Source of the DNA: Pseudomonadota bacterium
Lineage (GTDB): Bacteria > Pseudomonadota > Alphaproteobacteria > Rhizobiales > Hyphomicrobiaceae
Direction: 5' to 3'
Length of the DNA stretch: 64,000 nt
Assembly (NCBI GenBank): GCA_023412805.1
Contig: JAEZRM010000064.1
Span: 372,001 to 436,000 of the forward strand
The first letter of the stretch is position 1. Each line of letters opens with the position of its first letter. Shown piece by piece: positions 7,974 through 16,640 of the stretch. The notes under the pieces were generated by a model. That model was not told the origin of the DNA. It made no database searches and worked only from the letters and a program-made list of their open reading frames with translations. Made by a program: the position numbers and the translations under genes.

Positions 7974-8954
7974 ATGCCCTTCGACGCGCGCCAGAACCCC
8001 GGTGGTCATGAGCCGCCGCGGATCAAGCTCGTTGCCGGCAATTCGAATCATCCCCTCGCGGAATCGATCTCGTCGATCCTCAAGGTGCCCCTCGCGCGCA
8101 GCGCCGTCAGGCGTTTCGCGGACATGGAGGTGTTCGTCGAGATCCAGGAGAACATGCGCGGCGAGGATGCCTACGTCATTCAATCAACATCGTTTCCTGC
8201 GAACGACAACCTCATGGAGCTGCTGATCCTCGTCGATGCGCTGAAGCGCTCGATGGCGCGACGGATCACGGCTGTGATGCCGTACTTTGGTTATGCACGC
8301 CAGGACCGCAGGCCTGGGCCCCGCACGCCGATCTCGGCAAAACTCGTCGCCAACCTGATCGAGCGCGCCGGCGTCGACCGCGTGATGACGGTCGACCTGC
8401 ACGCCGGGCAGATCCAGGGCTTCTTCGACATTCCGACGGACAACCTGTTCGCGGCCCCCGTCATGACGCGCGATATTCTCGAGCGGCACGACGTTGCGAA
8501 TCTCATGGTCGTATCGCCCGACGTTGGCGGCGTCGTGCGCGCACGTGCGCTGGCGAAGCGCATCAACGTGCCGATCGCGATCTGTGACAAGCGCCGTGAG
8601 CGCCCCGGCGAATCCGAGGTCATGAACGTCATCGGTGACGTGCGCGGGAAGGTTTGTTTGCTGGTCGACGACATCGTCGATTCGGGCGGAACTCTGATCA
8701 ACGCCGCCAACGCACTCCTCGAAGCGGGGGCCCTGGAGGTTGTAGCCTATCTGACGCATGGCGTTCTGTCGGGCGGTGCGGTATCCAAGATCACCAACTC
8801 GCGGATCAAGTCGCTCGTCATCACCGACACGATCCAACCTACCGAGGCGGTCAAGGCGGCAGCCAATATGCGGGTTCTCTCGCTGGCGCCCCTGCTGGCC
8901 GAAGCGATCGACAGAACGGCGCGTGAAGAAAGCGTCTCAAGCCTGTTTTATTGA
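7974..8954 (+). CDS. prs: Ribose-phosphate pyrophosphokinase (PRPP synthetase)
   Basis: This 326-residue enzyme makes PRPP from ribose 5-phosphate and ATP for purine, pyrimidine, His, Trp and NAD synthesis. Hallmarks are the flexible loop RQDRRPGPRTPISAKLVAN, the metal-binding VDLHAGQIQGFF, and the PRPP loop VCLLVDDIVDSGGTLI near residue 230. Length is typical. The first 15 residues precede the conserved KLVAGNSNHPLA start. It is a single gene with a 173-bp upstream region. Confidence 0.97.
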   Translation: MPFDARQNPGGHEPPRIKLVAGNSNHPLAESISSILKVPLARSAVRRFADMEVFVEIQENMRGEDAYVIQSTSFPANDNLMELLILVDALKRSMARRITAVMPYFGYARQDRRPGPRTPISAKLVANLIERAGVDRVMTVDLHAGQIQGFFDIPTDNLFAAPVMTRDILERHDVANLMVVSPDVGGVVRARALAKRINVPIAICDKRRERPGESEVMNVIGDVRGKVCLLVDDIVDSGGTLINAANALLEAGALEVVAYLTHGVLSGGAVSKITNSRIKSLVITDTIQPTEAVKAAANMRVLSLAPLLAEAIDRTAREESVSSLFY

Positions 8955-9060
8955 GGCGCCGCGCACAGTTGCCAGATGCAGGTGATAACGGCCCGGCGGT
9001 GCTCGCTGGGACGCAGCATCTGCTCAATCGTTGGTATTGCGCTGCACAGCAACGCGGCAT

Positions 9061-9089
9061 CTTGCCTAATTGTCAGAAAAAGCGCATAT
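9061..9089 (+). promoter_or_regulatory. Candidate housekeeping promoter of cspA
   Basis: CTTGCC at 9061-9066 and GCATAT at 9084-9089 are separated by 17 nt and approximate the alphaproteobacterial sigma-70 consensus (CTTGAC - 17 - CTATAT). A start point near 9097 would give a leader of about 125 nt before cspA, in keeping with the long 5' leaders of cold-shock genes. This is inference from sequence only. Confidence 0.35.
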
Positions 9090-9223
9090 ACAGCGCGTCG
9101 AACTCGCCTTGGTGCTTACTACACGGCAGCGCTTGCTCGCTGAGATCGGTTAACACTCCAATGCGTGCTTTGATGGCCGCAGCAATTCCGCGTGCGGCTC
9201 AAGTCATCTTTGGAGAACTACGA

Positions 9224-9430
9224 ATGGCTACCGGCACCGTCAAATGGTTCAACTCTCAGAAGGGCTATGGTTTTATCCAGCCTGACGAGGGTGGCAACGA
9301 CGTGTTCGTGCACATCTCAGCCGTTGAGCGTGCGGGTCTCAGCAATCTTCGTGAAGGCCAGAAGATTTCGTACGAGATCGAGCGCGGTCGCAACGGCAAG
9401 TCGTCAGCCGTGAACCTTCGGGTCGACTGA
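9224..9430 (+). CDS. cspA: Cold-shock protein (CspA family)
   Basis: This 68-residue single cold-shock domain protein starts at ATG 9224 after a GGAG site. Both RNA-binding motifs are intact: KGYGFIQ (RNP1) and DVFVHISA (RNP2). It begins MATGTVKWFNSQKGYGF and binds single-stranded RNA/DNA, melting structure at low temperature. An upstream in-frame extension has no family homology. A strong terminator follows at 9452. Confidence 0.96.
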   Translation: MATGTVKWFNSQKGYGFIQPDEGGNDVFVHISAVERAGLSNLREGQKISYEIERGRNGKSSAVNLRVD

Positions 9431-9451
9431 AGATTACCCCGCTGGGGGATC

Positions 9452-9478
9452 GGGGGCGGGCTCAGCCCGCCCCCTTTT
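9452..9478 (+). terminator. Rho-independent terminator of cspA
   Basis: This is a perfect 10-bp GC stem (GGGGGCGGGC / GCCCGCCCCC) with a TCA loop followed directly by TTTT, 22 nt after the cspA stop. Confidence 0.9.
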
Positions 9479-9563
9479 ACTTTGGCCTCGGAAGTGGCAG
9501 TAGGACCGTGCCGGCGCGGGCGATATCGCGCGTCCTGGCGAGGCCGTAAAGAAGGGTTGACGA

Positions 9564-9845
9564 ATGGCGAAGGAAGAAGTGCTCGAATTCGAGGGCGTGG
9601 TCGCAGAAGTGCTGCCGGATGCGCGTTGCCGCGTCCAGCTCGAGAACGGGCATGAGGTGATCGCCTACACCTCAGGACGCATGAAAAAGAACCGGATCCG
9701 TATTCTCGCGGGCGACCGCGTGACGGTCGAGATGACGCCCTACGATCTCACCAAGGGCCGCATCAACTTCCGCCATAAGGATACGCGCGCGCCGGCGCCG
9801 ACGGGCGCACCGCGACGGCCGCAGTTCCGCGGCGGCAAGCGCTGA
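9564..9845 (+). CDS. infA: Translation initiation factor IF-1 with basic C-terminal tail
   Basis: This 93-residue protein starts at ATG 9564. Residues 1-72 are canonical IF-1 (MAKEEVLEFEGVV, LPDARCRVQLENGHEV, RIRILAGDRVTVEMTPYDL, GRINFRHK). It binds the ribosomal A site during initiation. The last 21 residues (after HKDTRAP) form a Pro/Arg/Gly-rich tail not present in the usual 72-residue IF-1. The gene sits between cspA and a bidirectional terminator. Confidence 0.95.
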   Translation: MAKEEVLEFEGVVAEVLPDARCRVQLENGHEVIAYTSGRMKKNRIRILAGDRVTVEMTPYDLTKGRINFRHKDTRAPAPTGAPRRPQFRGGKR

Positions 9846-9889
9846 TCGATCGCGCCCTGACTGCGCGCCGTTTGCCTCTATGTGCATTC

Positions 9890-9928
9890 AAAAGCGCACG
9901 GGATGCCGATGGGTGTTCCGTGCGTTTT
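9890..9928. terminator. Bidirectional terminator between infA and the Nudix gene
   Basis: A 9-bp stem (9895-9903 with 9916-9924, one G-T wobble) with a 12-nt loop is flanked by an A-run on the left and TTTT on the right, so it can terminate both converging transcripts. Confidence 0.75.
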
Positions 9929-9967
9929 GCTGTGATCACTCCAGAAGCGCAGTCGGCTGGCGGCTGA

Positions 9968-10429
9968 TCACCGGGCGGCTTCGGTCGTTCGCCTGCCGAG
10001 CATTTCCTCGATGCGGCGTCGGGCGGAGGGCACGGTAGTGTCCGGCAGGGCATCGGGATGAAAGAAGCCCGTTTCCGCGATCTCCATGTTGGGCGCCGGG
10101 ATGCGGTCGCGACGCCAGTGGCGAACCACGTAGATCGCCACGTGATCGCCGGGAAAAATAGCGCGATTGTCGTAGATGCCGACGAGCTCCGGCGCGCCCT
10201 CGATGACTACGCCGCCCTCTTCATCAAGCTCCCGTGCAAGGCTCTCCTCGACACTCTCACCGAACTCGACGCCACCACCGGGCAGGTTCCAGCCCTCGAT
10301 GTATGTATGGCGCACGAGCAGGATGCGCTCCTCCGGATCGATGACGATCGCGCGCACGCCGAGCGTCAAGGCGCGTGACCATCGCCAGTATCTCTGGAAC
10401 AGCCAGCGCGTGGGCTTCTTGAAGACCAT
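9968..10429 (-). CDS. Nudix hydrolase
   Basis: This 153-residue protein has a complete Nudix box: GGVEFGESVEESLARELDEE followed by GG, matching Gx5Ex7REUxEExGU. The fold start ALTLGVRAIVIDPEERILLVRH is typical. It would hydrolyse a nucleoside diphosphate linked to another moiety; the substrate is not predictable. The N-terminal 20 residues are basic and aromatic (MVFKKPTRWLFQRYWRW). It is convergent with infA. Confidence 0.92.
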   Translation of the reverse strand: MVFKKPTRWLFQRYWRWSRALTLGVRAIVIDPEERILLVRHTYIEGWNLPGGGVEFGESVEESLARELDEEGGVVIEGAPELVGIYDNRAIFPGDHVAIYVVRHWRRDRIPAPNMEIAETGFFHPDALPDTTVPSARRRIEEMLGRRTTEAAR

Positions 10430-10557
10430 CGGTGCGGCTTTCTTTGCGCCGGTCGCGCTTCACGACCGGCGCGAACCTACCGACGTTCGCCGCTGCCATT
10501 CAAGGGGTAAGCAGCAAGGGGCAGGTGGCAATGGGGGCTGACCGCTTGCGCGGTAGC

Positions 10558-11034
10558 TCAAATGGGATGGGAAGTGGCCGCGTGGGCTTCGACCGGCGCA
10601 AGTTGCTCGATGTAGGACAGGGTCCGTCGAACGGCGTCGTGAAGCCGCTCCAGGGCCTGACGGGCGCCATGGGTCGTGCTCGCGTCAGCCTCGCTGCCGG
10701 CGGCAAACTCGCGCTGGGCACTGAGCTGGAGGGCCTCGGCGGCCTGGGCGCATTCGGCAATGGCCCAAGCACCGACCGCGCGCGCCGACCCCTTGAGCGT
10801 GTGCGCGGCCTCGATCCAGTCCTTGCGGCTTGACGTTGCCTGCATGCGCGCGAGATACCGCGGCGCCTCCGCGGCGAAGAGGCCGAGCACCTCCCGCTCC
10901 AGGGCCTTATCGTTCATCGTGAAGCGCGACAGGTGCGTCCAGTCGATCGGCGTATCGTGGCTGCGGGCGCACGTGCGCGGGCGCAGCGTTCCAAGGGAGC
11001 TGCGTACCTGACCGTCGTGCATCTGTGCCGGCAT
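10558..11034 (-). CDS. Hpt-domain histidine phosphotransfer protein
   Basis: This protein of about 158 residues starts at ATG 11034 with a GGAG site 6 nt upstream; ATG 11040 is an alternative. After a 40-residue unstructured N-terminus, the helical Hpt core contains EAAHTLKGSARAVGAWAIAE, with the phospho-accepting His in AHTLKG. Such proteins relay phosphate between response regulators and hybrid kinases. No kinase or regulator gene adjoins it, so its partners are unknown. It is divergent from the large coiled-coil gene. Confidence 0.85.
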   Translation of the reverse strand: MPAQMHDGQVRSSLGTLRPRTCARSHDTPIDWTHLSRFTMNDKALEREVLGLFAAEAPRYLARMQATSSRKDWIEAAHTLKGSARAVGAWAIAECAQAAEALQLSAQREFAAGSEADASTTHGARQALERLHDAVRRTLSYIEQLAPVEAHAATSHPI

Positions 11035-11040
11035 TGCCAT

Positions 11041-11419
11041 CTCCAGCTATGGGAGTCGCGATGGAAGTCCCCCGGTCGTGAACGAAGTATGGATGAAAGG
11101 CCCTAAGCGAGCGTAAGCGACGGCGGTCAAATGTGCTGCAAATGCCGTTGATTGAGGGCGCAGAGCCTCTCCCGCGCCGCAAAGCAGCCCCATTGAGTTG
11201 CGACGCTTTCGGTTCAGTTGGCGAGCGCGAATCGGGAAACGGGCAGGGGGCCCGGAACTTAGCCGCCTCGGGGATCACGGCAGAATTCTCGCTGAATCGA
11301 GTGGAAGAATTCGATTCACGCTGGGAGACGGGCCGACAATAAGCTAAAAGTTTGGGTAAATATCACTTTGGAGGGGGGCTGCGGTAGGCAGGCAACTGTT
11401 GCTGCAGCGTTACAGGCTG
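11041..11419. other. Divergent intergenic region with an inverted repeat
   Basis: These 379 bp separate the Hpt gene from the GPR-like gene and must hold both promoters. The only structure seen is GAATCGA (11294-11300) mirrored by TCGATTC (11311-11317), a 7-bp inverted repeat with a 10-bp gap that could be an operator. No gene is supported here. Confidence 0.4.
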
Positions 11420-14400
11420 ATGAGCCAGGGTCCTAAGAAGGACGAGTCGTCGTCGACTGCTGCGGACCAGCCGCTACAATTGCGCGCCGAAACAATTGGG
11501 CCTTCGGGCGCTGCCGCTGCGGCGCGCGTCGTTCCTCCGCCATTGCCCAAAGCGGCGTCAGCCGGCGGCGGATCGCAAACGGCCTCTTTGGCGCCCGTCG
11601 CGCCCCTGGCAAAACCCGAAGCAGGCCCTGCTGCCGCTGCGCCGGATACTCAACTCTCGTTGCCGCGTGTCATTTCAGGGGCCGCACCGAAGGTTCCCCC
11701 GCCGCCCGCATCTGTTTCGGCAACGCCAGCGAAACCTGCCGCGAAAAGCGCGACGGGCGGGCCGACACCCATGCCGCCGAAGCTTCCCGGCGCCGCAAAG
11801 TCCGAAGCCAGGTCGGACAGCCATCCGAAGGCACCGCCTGCGGCACCCGAGACCCCCACCGACAACGCGAGTGAGGGCGGCCGCGGTAGCTCTGCCCGCA
11901 ATCAGCGCCGCCGCGCCGCCGGCCCCTCGCGGACGACGATTGCCGCCAACGACGACGTGCCGTCGATCGGCGGGCTGATCTACGCGCTCCAACAGAAGCC
12001 CTCGCAGCGGCCGATGACGGTCGCCGCCATCGCGAGTGGCGTGTGGGCGGTGCTCGGCCTGCTGCTCGGCTGGGCCATGCTTGCACCCGAGCTCGCGCGC
12101 GCACCGACCTTCATGGAGATGCTCTCGCGGCCGACGGCGATCACGCTTGCCGCGACGATCCTCATTCCGATTGCGCTCTTCTGGTTCCTGGCGCTGCTCA
12201 TCTGGCGCGCGCAGGAGCTGCGCCTCATGTCCTCGGCCATGACCGAGGTCGCGATCCGCCTCGCCGAGCCCGACCGCATGGCCGAGCAGCAGATCGCTTC
12301 GGTCGGTCAGGCCGTGCGTCGGCAGGTCTCGTTCATGAACGAGGCGGTGTCGCGCGCGCTCGGCCGTGCCGGCGAGCTCGAAGCGCTCGTTCACAGTGAA
12401 GTCGCGGCGCTGGAACGCGCCTACAGCGAGAACGAGCACCGCATTCGCGGCTTGCTTGGCGAGCTCTCGGGCGAGCGTACGGCGCTGCTGCAGACGAGCG
12501 AGCGCGTCAATCGCGCGCTTAAGGAGATCGGCACCGAGATCCCCTCGCTCGTCGACAAGCTCGGCCAGCAGCAGCAGAAGCTCGCGGGCTTCATCGAGGG
12601 CGCGGGACAAAACCTCGTCGCGCTCGAAACGTCGCTTGCCTCGACCGCCGAGAACGTATCGAACAAGCTCGGCAGCCAGACGGCCAAGATCGAGCACGTC
12701 TTCGAGGATTTCACGACGACGCTCGCCGTCGCCCTCGAGCAGCGCACAGAAAATCTCCGCCTGTCGTTCGAGAAGATGTCCGTCGAAATGACGGACAGCT
12801 CGAAGCGCATCGAGACCGCGCTCGACGGCCACGCCGAACGGCTCACGATCACGTTCGACGAGCGCGCGCAGAAGATCGACGAAGGCATTGCCGTCCGCAC
12901 CGAGAACCTCCAGTCGGTGTTCGAGCAGTTCGCCGGCGCCCTCGAAGCCACCATGGCGAGCCGCCAGGAAGCTATCGACCGCCAGCTCGTCGAGCGGACG
13001 AAGGTGCTCGATGACGCCTTTGCCGATCGCCTCAAGCTTTTCGACGAGAGCATTCTGCGTTCCACGCTCGCGATCGACGGTGCCGTTGCCGACAAGGCGC
13101 TCGCGCTCACCGAGGCGCTCGAAGGCCACGCCGCGCAGATCGGCAATGTCCTCGGCAGCCAGGCCGAGGCCTTCGACGGGCAAGTGCTCGAAGGCGTGAC
13201 GGCCGTGCGCCGGGCGAGCGAGTCCGTGACGCGCCAGTCCATGGCTGCCATAGAGGGCCTCGCCAATCAGGCCGACATGCTGAAGCACGTTTCGGAAGGC
13301 CTGCTCAGCCAGATCAACAGCGTCACTGGCCGCTTCGAGGCTCAGGGCAAGGTCATCATGACGGCGGCGTCGGCGCTGGAGTCCGCCAACACGCGTATCG
13401 ACCGTACGCTGCAGGCGCGCCAGGAGGACCTGTCGCATACCCTCGAGACGCTTGCCGGCAAGACAGGCGATATCGATCGTGTGATGCGCGGATACTCGAC
13501 GCAACTCGAAGGCTCGTTCGCCGAAGCCGAAACGCGGGCAAAGCTCGTCGGCGAGCAGCTCACGCGCGGTGCCAAGGAGCAGGCGCGCATCGCGCTCACC
13601 GAGATGGACCGCCTCAGGACATCAGCCGGCAGCGAAACAGATCGCGCGCTCGACGAGCTGCGCGCGAAGTTCTCCAGCGTCTCGCGCGAGGTCAACGAGC
13701 ACATCGGCACGCTGTCGAGCCGCTTCAACGCGACCTCCGAGGAAATGCGTGTGCGTGCCCGCACGGCGCTCTCCGAGCTCGAAGCCGAGCAGGGGAAGCT
13801 CCGCGACCAGCTCGAGCGCCTGCCGGATACGACACGTGCGAGCACGGACGGCATGAAGCGGATGCTGCAGGAGCAGCTTCGCGCGCTGCAGCAGCTTTCG
13901 AGCCTCACCATTCGAGAGAGCGCGCGCCGGGACGTCGTACCGCCCGCACAGCTTCCGCCGCCAGCGAGCCATCATGGCGTGTCACACGCGGCGAGCACAG
14001 GCCACACGCATCAGCCGTCCGCCCGTCAGGTGGCAGCAGCCGAAGCCGCCGCGGCTCGTGGCGCTGCCGGTGCCAGCGGCAGCACGGGTCGCGAAGGGTG
14101 GAAGCTAGGCGATCTGCTCGCGCGTGCTTCCGAGGAAGAAGCCGAGCGTGCGACGGCAGCAGCGGCTCAAGCTGCGCCGCCTGATACGGGTATCAACGTG
14201 CCCGGCATCGCGCGTTCGCTCGACGCGACGACGGCAGCGGCCATCTGGTCGCGCTTCCGCACGGGCCAGCGCGGCATCATGGTCCGCAGCATCTACTCGA
14301 ACGAGGGCCGCTCGATCTTCGACGACGTGCAGCGGCGCTATCGCTCCGAGGCCCCATTCAAGGCGACCGTGGACCGCTATCTCCTCGACTTCGAGCATGT

Positions 14401-14515
14401 GCTGCGCGAAGCCGATCAGCAGGACGGAAGCGGTCGCCTCACGCAGTCCTACGTCGTGTCGGACGGAGGCCGCGTGTACCTCTTCCTCGCGCACGCAGCA
14501 GCGCGGTTGGCTTAG
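11420..14515 (+). CDS. Large coiled-coil membrane protein resembling the growth pole ring protein (GPR)
   Basis: This protein of 1031 residues starts at ATG 11420; the TTG seven codons earlier is less likely. Layout: residues 1-195 are Pro/Ala/Ser-rich and disordered; two membrane helices lie at about 199-222 and 240-266; residues 270-830 form a long coiled coil with repeated patterns such as SQTAKIEHVFEDF and ALEGHAAQIGNVLGSQA, reminiscent of apolipoprotein-like repeats; a His/Ala-rich linker follows. A C-terminal domain (about 925-1031) begins INVPGIARSLD and includes GRVYLFLAHAAARL. The same architecture is known for rhizobial GPR, which organises the growing pole, though that protein is about twice this size. 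Identity is inferred from architecture plus remembered similarity of the C-terminal domain. Confidence 0.6.
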   Translation: MSQGPKKDESSSTAADQPLQLRAETIGPSGAAAAARVVPPPLPKAASAGGGSQTASLAPVAPLAKPEAGPAAAAPDTQLSLPRVISGAAPKVPPPPASVSATPAKPAAKSATGGPTPMPPKLPGAAKSEARSDSHPKAPPAAPETPTDNASEGGRGSSARNQRRRAAGPSRTTIAANDDVPSIGGLIYALQQKPSQRPMTVAAIASGVWAVLGLLLGWAMLAPELARAPTFMEMLSRPTAITLAATILIPIALFWFLALLIWRAQELRLMSSAMTEVAIRLAEPDRMAEQQIASVGQAVRRQVSFMNEAVSRALGRAGELEALVHSEVAALERAYSENEHRIRGLLGELSGERTALLQTSERVNRALKEIGTEIPSLVDKLGQQQQKLAGFIEGAGQNLVALETSLASTAENVSNKLGSQTAKIEHVFEDFTTTLAVALEQRTENLRLSFEKMSVEMTDSSKRIETALDGHAERLTITFDERAQKIDEGIAVRTENLQSVFEQFAGALEATMASRQEAIDRQLVERTKVLDDAFADRLKLFDESILRSTLAIDGAVADKALALTEALEGHAAQIGNVLGSQAEAFDGQVLEGVTAVRRASESVTRQSMAAIEGLANQADMLKHVSEGLLSQINSVTGRFEAQGKVIMTAASALESANTRIDRTLQARQEDLSHTLETLAGKTGDIDRVMRGYSTQLEGSFAEAETRAKLVGEQLTRGAKEQARIALTEMDRLRTSAGSETDRALDELRAKFSSVSREVNEHIGTLSSRFNATSEEMRVRARTALSELEAEQGKLRDQLERLPDTTRASTDGMKRMLQEQLRALQQLSSLTIRESARRDVVPPAQLPPPASHHGVSHAASTGHTHQPSARQVAAAEAAAARGAAGASGSTGREGWKLGDLLARASEEEAERATAAAAQAAPPDTGINVPGIARSLDATTAAAIWSRFRTGQRGIMVRSIYSNEGRSIFDDVQRRYRSEAPFKATVDRYLLDFEHVLREADQQDGSGRLTQSYVVSDGGRVYLFLAHAAARLA

Positions 14516-14636
14516 CCAACCGATAGGTTTGTGATCTCTACAACCGAAGGGGCGCGCGCATCAACGCGCGCCTCAGGAACTTCTGCCGACATCGGACGTT
14601 CTTGCCTCACGATCATTCATCTTCGAGGCGCATCCC

Positions 14637-14801
14637 ATGACGCTCGGCACGATCCTTCTCATCATCCTGATCATCGCGCTGCTCGGCGGCTTCAGCGGGG
14701 TCGGCGGTCGACCATTCTACGGCACGGGTTACTACGGCGGCGGCGGCTTGGGCTTGGCCCTCGTGATCGTGCTCATTCTCGTTCTGATGGGCCGCATTTA
14801 A
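14637..14801 (+). CDS. DUF3309 micro-protein
   Basis: This 54-residue protein starts at ATG 14637. It is two hydrophobic helices (GTILLIILIIALLGG and LGLALVIVLILVLMGRI) joined by a Gly/Tyr-rich hairpin (YGTGYYGGGG), which is the DUF3309 pattern common in alphaproteobacteria. Function is unknown; it is presumably an inner-membrane peptide. Its stop codon abuts the converging ThDP enzyme gene with no spacer. Confidence 0.8.
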   Translation: MTLGTILLIILIIALLGGFSGVGGRPFYGTGYYGGGGLGLALVIVLILVLMGRI

Positions 14802-16550
14802 TCACACCGGCCGATCACCCTTCTGAACCTTGAGCGTGCGATTGTCCGCGGCCGGCAGCATCCGTGACGGGTCGCGCGTGACGATGCAGTCCAGCACGGT
14901 CGGCGTCGATGTGTTCTCCAAGCCTTCGCGGATCGCGGACGAAAGTTTCTCGGGATCGGTGACGCGAATACCGTGACAGCCAAAGCCGCGCGCGATCGCG
15001 GCATAGTCCATCTCGACGAGGTCCGATGACTGGTAGTTGCCGGGGCCATACACGGCGTGCTGCAAAGCCTTCACGTAGCCCGATGCCGCATTGTTGAAGA
15101 CGATGGCGACGAAGCTCGCGCCGAGGCGTCGCGCGGTCTCCAATTCTCCGAGGCTCATGTTGAAGCCACCGTCGCCTGTGAGCGCGATCACGCGCCGCTT
15201 CGGGCCTGCGCCGATCTGTGCGCCGATGCCGCCCGGCACGCCATAGCCGATCGAGGCAAAGCCGCGGTCCGGCAGGAAGTGTCGCCCGGCAGCCTTCGTG
15301 TCGAACATGAGCCCGCCCCAGTGACCGGCAAAGCCGCCATCAGCGACCAGGATGCCGTCCGCCGGCATGATGCCGTTGATCTCGTGCATGAGGCGGCCGA
15401 CGTTGATCGGTACTTCCTTGGACTCGAGACGGTCCGCCGCGCCGCGCCGCCACTCGGCCATGCGCTTTGGCAATTCGGCGAGATAGCTTGCGCGCCGTGC
15501 GGCTGCCGCAGCTCCCGAGCCGAGCGCCGCCGCGAGATCGAGCAGCGTCAGCCGTGCATCGCCCGCGAGCGCGACGGATGTGCGCGTCGTGCGCCCGATT
15601 TCCTCCGGATTGATCTCGACGTGTATGACCGGCTTGTCGGGCGGGATGAGCGCAAACCGCTTCGTCGCGATCTCGCCGAGCTTGCAGCCGACAACGAGCA
15701 GGCAGTCCGATGCCGCGATCAGCTCGTTGGCAATGCGATCATAGCGCCCGAACAGCCCTGCCGAGTTCGGATGCGAGCACGCGATCGCGCCCTTGCCCGA
15801 CATCGTGTGCGCGACAGGAATGCCGTACGCTTCGGAAAAACTCTGAAGCGCGGCATAGGCTTCCGAGATGTGCACGCCGCCACCAGCGAGGATCAGCGGG
15901 CGCTCGGCACGCGCGAGCAGCGCGGCGGCTTTCTCGACTTCGGAACCGTCCGGACGCGTGCGCCGCGCCTGCGCCTTGAGCGTCGTCTCGTCCACCCAGA
16001 AATCGCTCGCATCGAAATCGTGCTCGGCGTGCGCGACATCCTCCGGCACATTGATCAGCACCGGCCCGGGGCGCCCGCTCGTCGCGACCGCAAAGGCGCG
16101 GCGCACGTGCTCAGGCAACCGCTTGATGACCTCGACGCGAATGACCTCCTTCACGGCGGGTCGCAGAATTTCGATCTGGCGCGCCTCCTGCGTCATGTTC
16201 TTCGTGGCGTGCTCGCGGTTCGCGTCGCCCGTGATGACGATCATGGGGAGACCGGCGTTGAGGCTCTCGATGACGCCCGTGACGAGGTTCGTCGCGCCAG
16301 GACCGAGCGTACCGTCGCAAACACCGGGGCGGTTCGTGACCTTCGCGTAGGCATCTGCTGCAAAGGCACCCGCCCGCTCGTCGTTGATGAGCGCGTGCTT
16401 CAGGCCGAGCGCACGGCACGCCTCATAGAAAGGCAGTAGCTGGAAACCGCCCATGCCGAACATGGGGCCGATCCCTGAAAGCTTCAGCATCTCTGCGAGG
16501 GCCTGGCCGCCGGTCATGCGGCGCGTCGAGTTCGGCGTGGGCGTGCTCAT
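14802..16550 (-). CDS. Thiamine diphosphate-dependent enzyme, acetolactate-synthase-like
   Basis: This protein of about 582 residues starts at ATG 16550 with AAAGG 7 nt upstream; a GTG five codons earlier is the alternative. All three domains of the ALS/POX family are present: the N-terminal PYR domain with likely catalytic Glu in INDERAGAFAADAY, a central domain (ILAGGGVHISEA), and the C-terminal PP domain with GDGGFNMSLGE and downstream NN for ThDP-Mg binding. It is not an ilvB partner (no ilvN nearby). Substrate is unknown. It lies 90 bp downstream of the duplicated-domain gene on the same strand, suggesting joint expression. Confidence 0.9.
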   Translation of the reverse strand: MSTPTPNSTRRMTGGQALAEMLKLSGIGPMFGMGGFQLLPFYEACRALGLKHALINDERAGAFAADAYAKVTNRPGVCDGTLGPGATNLVTGVIESLNAGLPMIVITGDANREHATKNMTQEARQIEILRPAVKEVIRVEVIKRLPEHVRRAFAVATSGRPGPVLINVPEDVAHAEHDFDASDFWVDETTLKAQARRTRPDGSEVEKAAALLARAERPLILAGGGVHISEAYAALQSFSEAYGIPVAHTMSGKGAIACSHPNSAGLFGRYDRIANELIAASDCLLVVGCKLGEIATKRFALIPPDKPVIHVEINPEEIGRTTRTSVALAGDARLTLLDLAAALGSGAAAAARRASYLAELPKRMAEWRRGAADRLESKEVPINVGRLMHEINGIMPADGILVADGGFAGHWGGLMFDTKAAGRHFLPDRGFASIGYGVPGGIGAQIGAGPKRRVIALTGDGGFNMSLGELETARRLGASFVAIVFNNAASGYVKALQHAVYGPGNYQSSDLVEMDYAAIARGFGCHGIRVTDPEKLSSAIREGLENTSTPTVLDCIVTRDPSRMLPAADNRTLKVQKGDRPV

Positions 16551-16640
16551 GGGAAGGCCTTTCACAGCGATGCGGAGGCCGGAACATTGCAGAGCGAGGT
16601 GCGTCTTGTCGACTGCGAGGTTTATTGCGGTGCGAAGGTG

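Noticed and set aside
11675..13504. 609-codon open frame antisense to the GPR-like gene
   Set aside because: It is the reverse frame of a repetitive coiled-coil gene; composition and lack of motifs point to a shadow.
15057..16439. 460-codon open frame antisense to the ThDP enzyme
   Set aside because: It fully overlaps a strongly conserved enzyme and has no recognisable domain.
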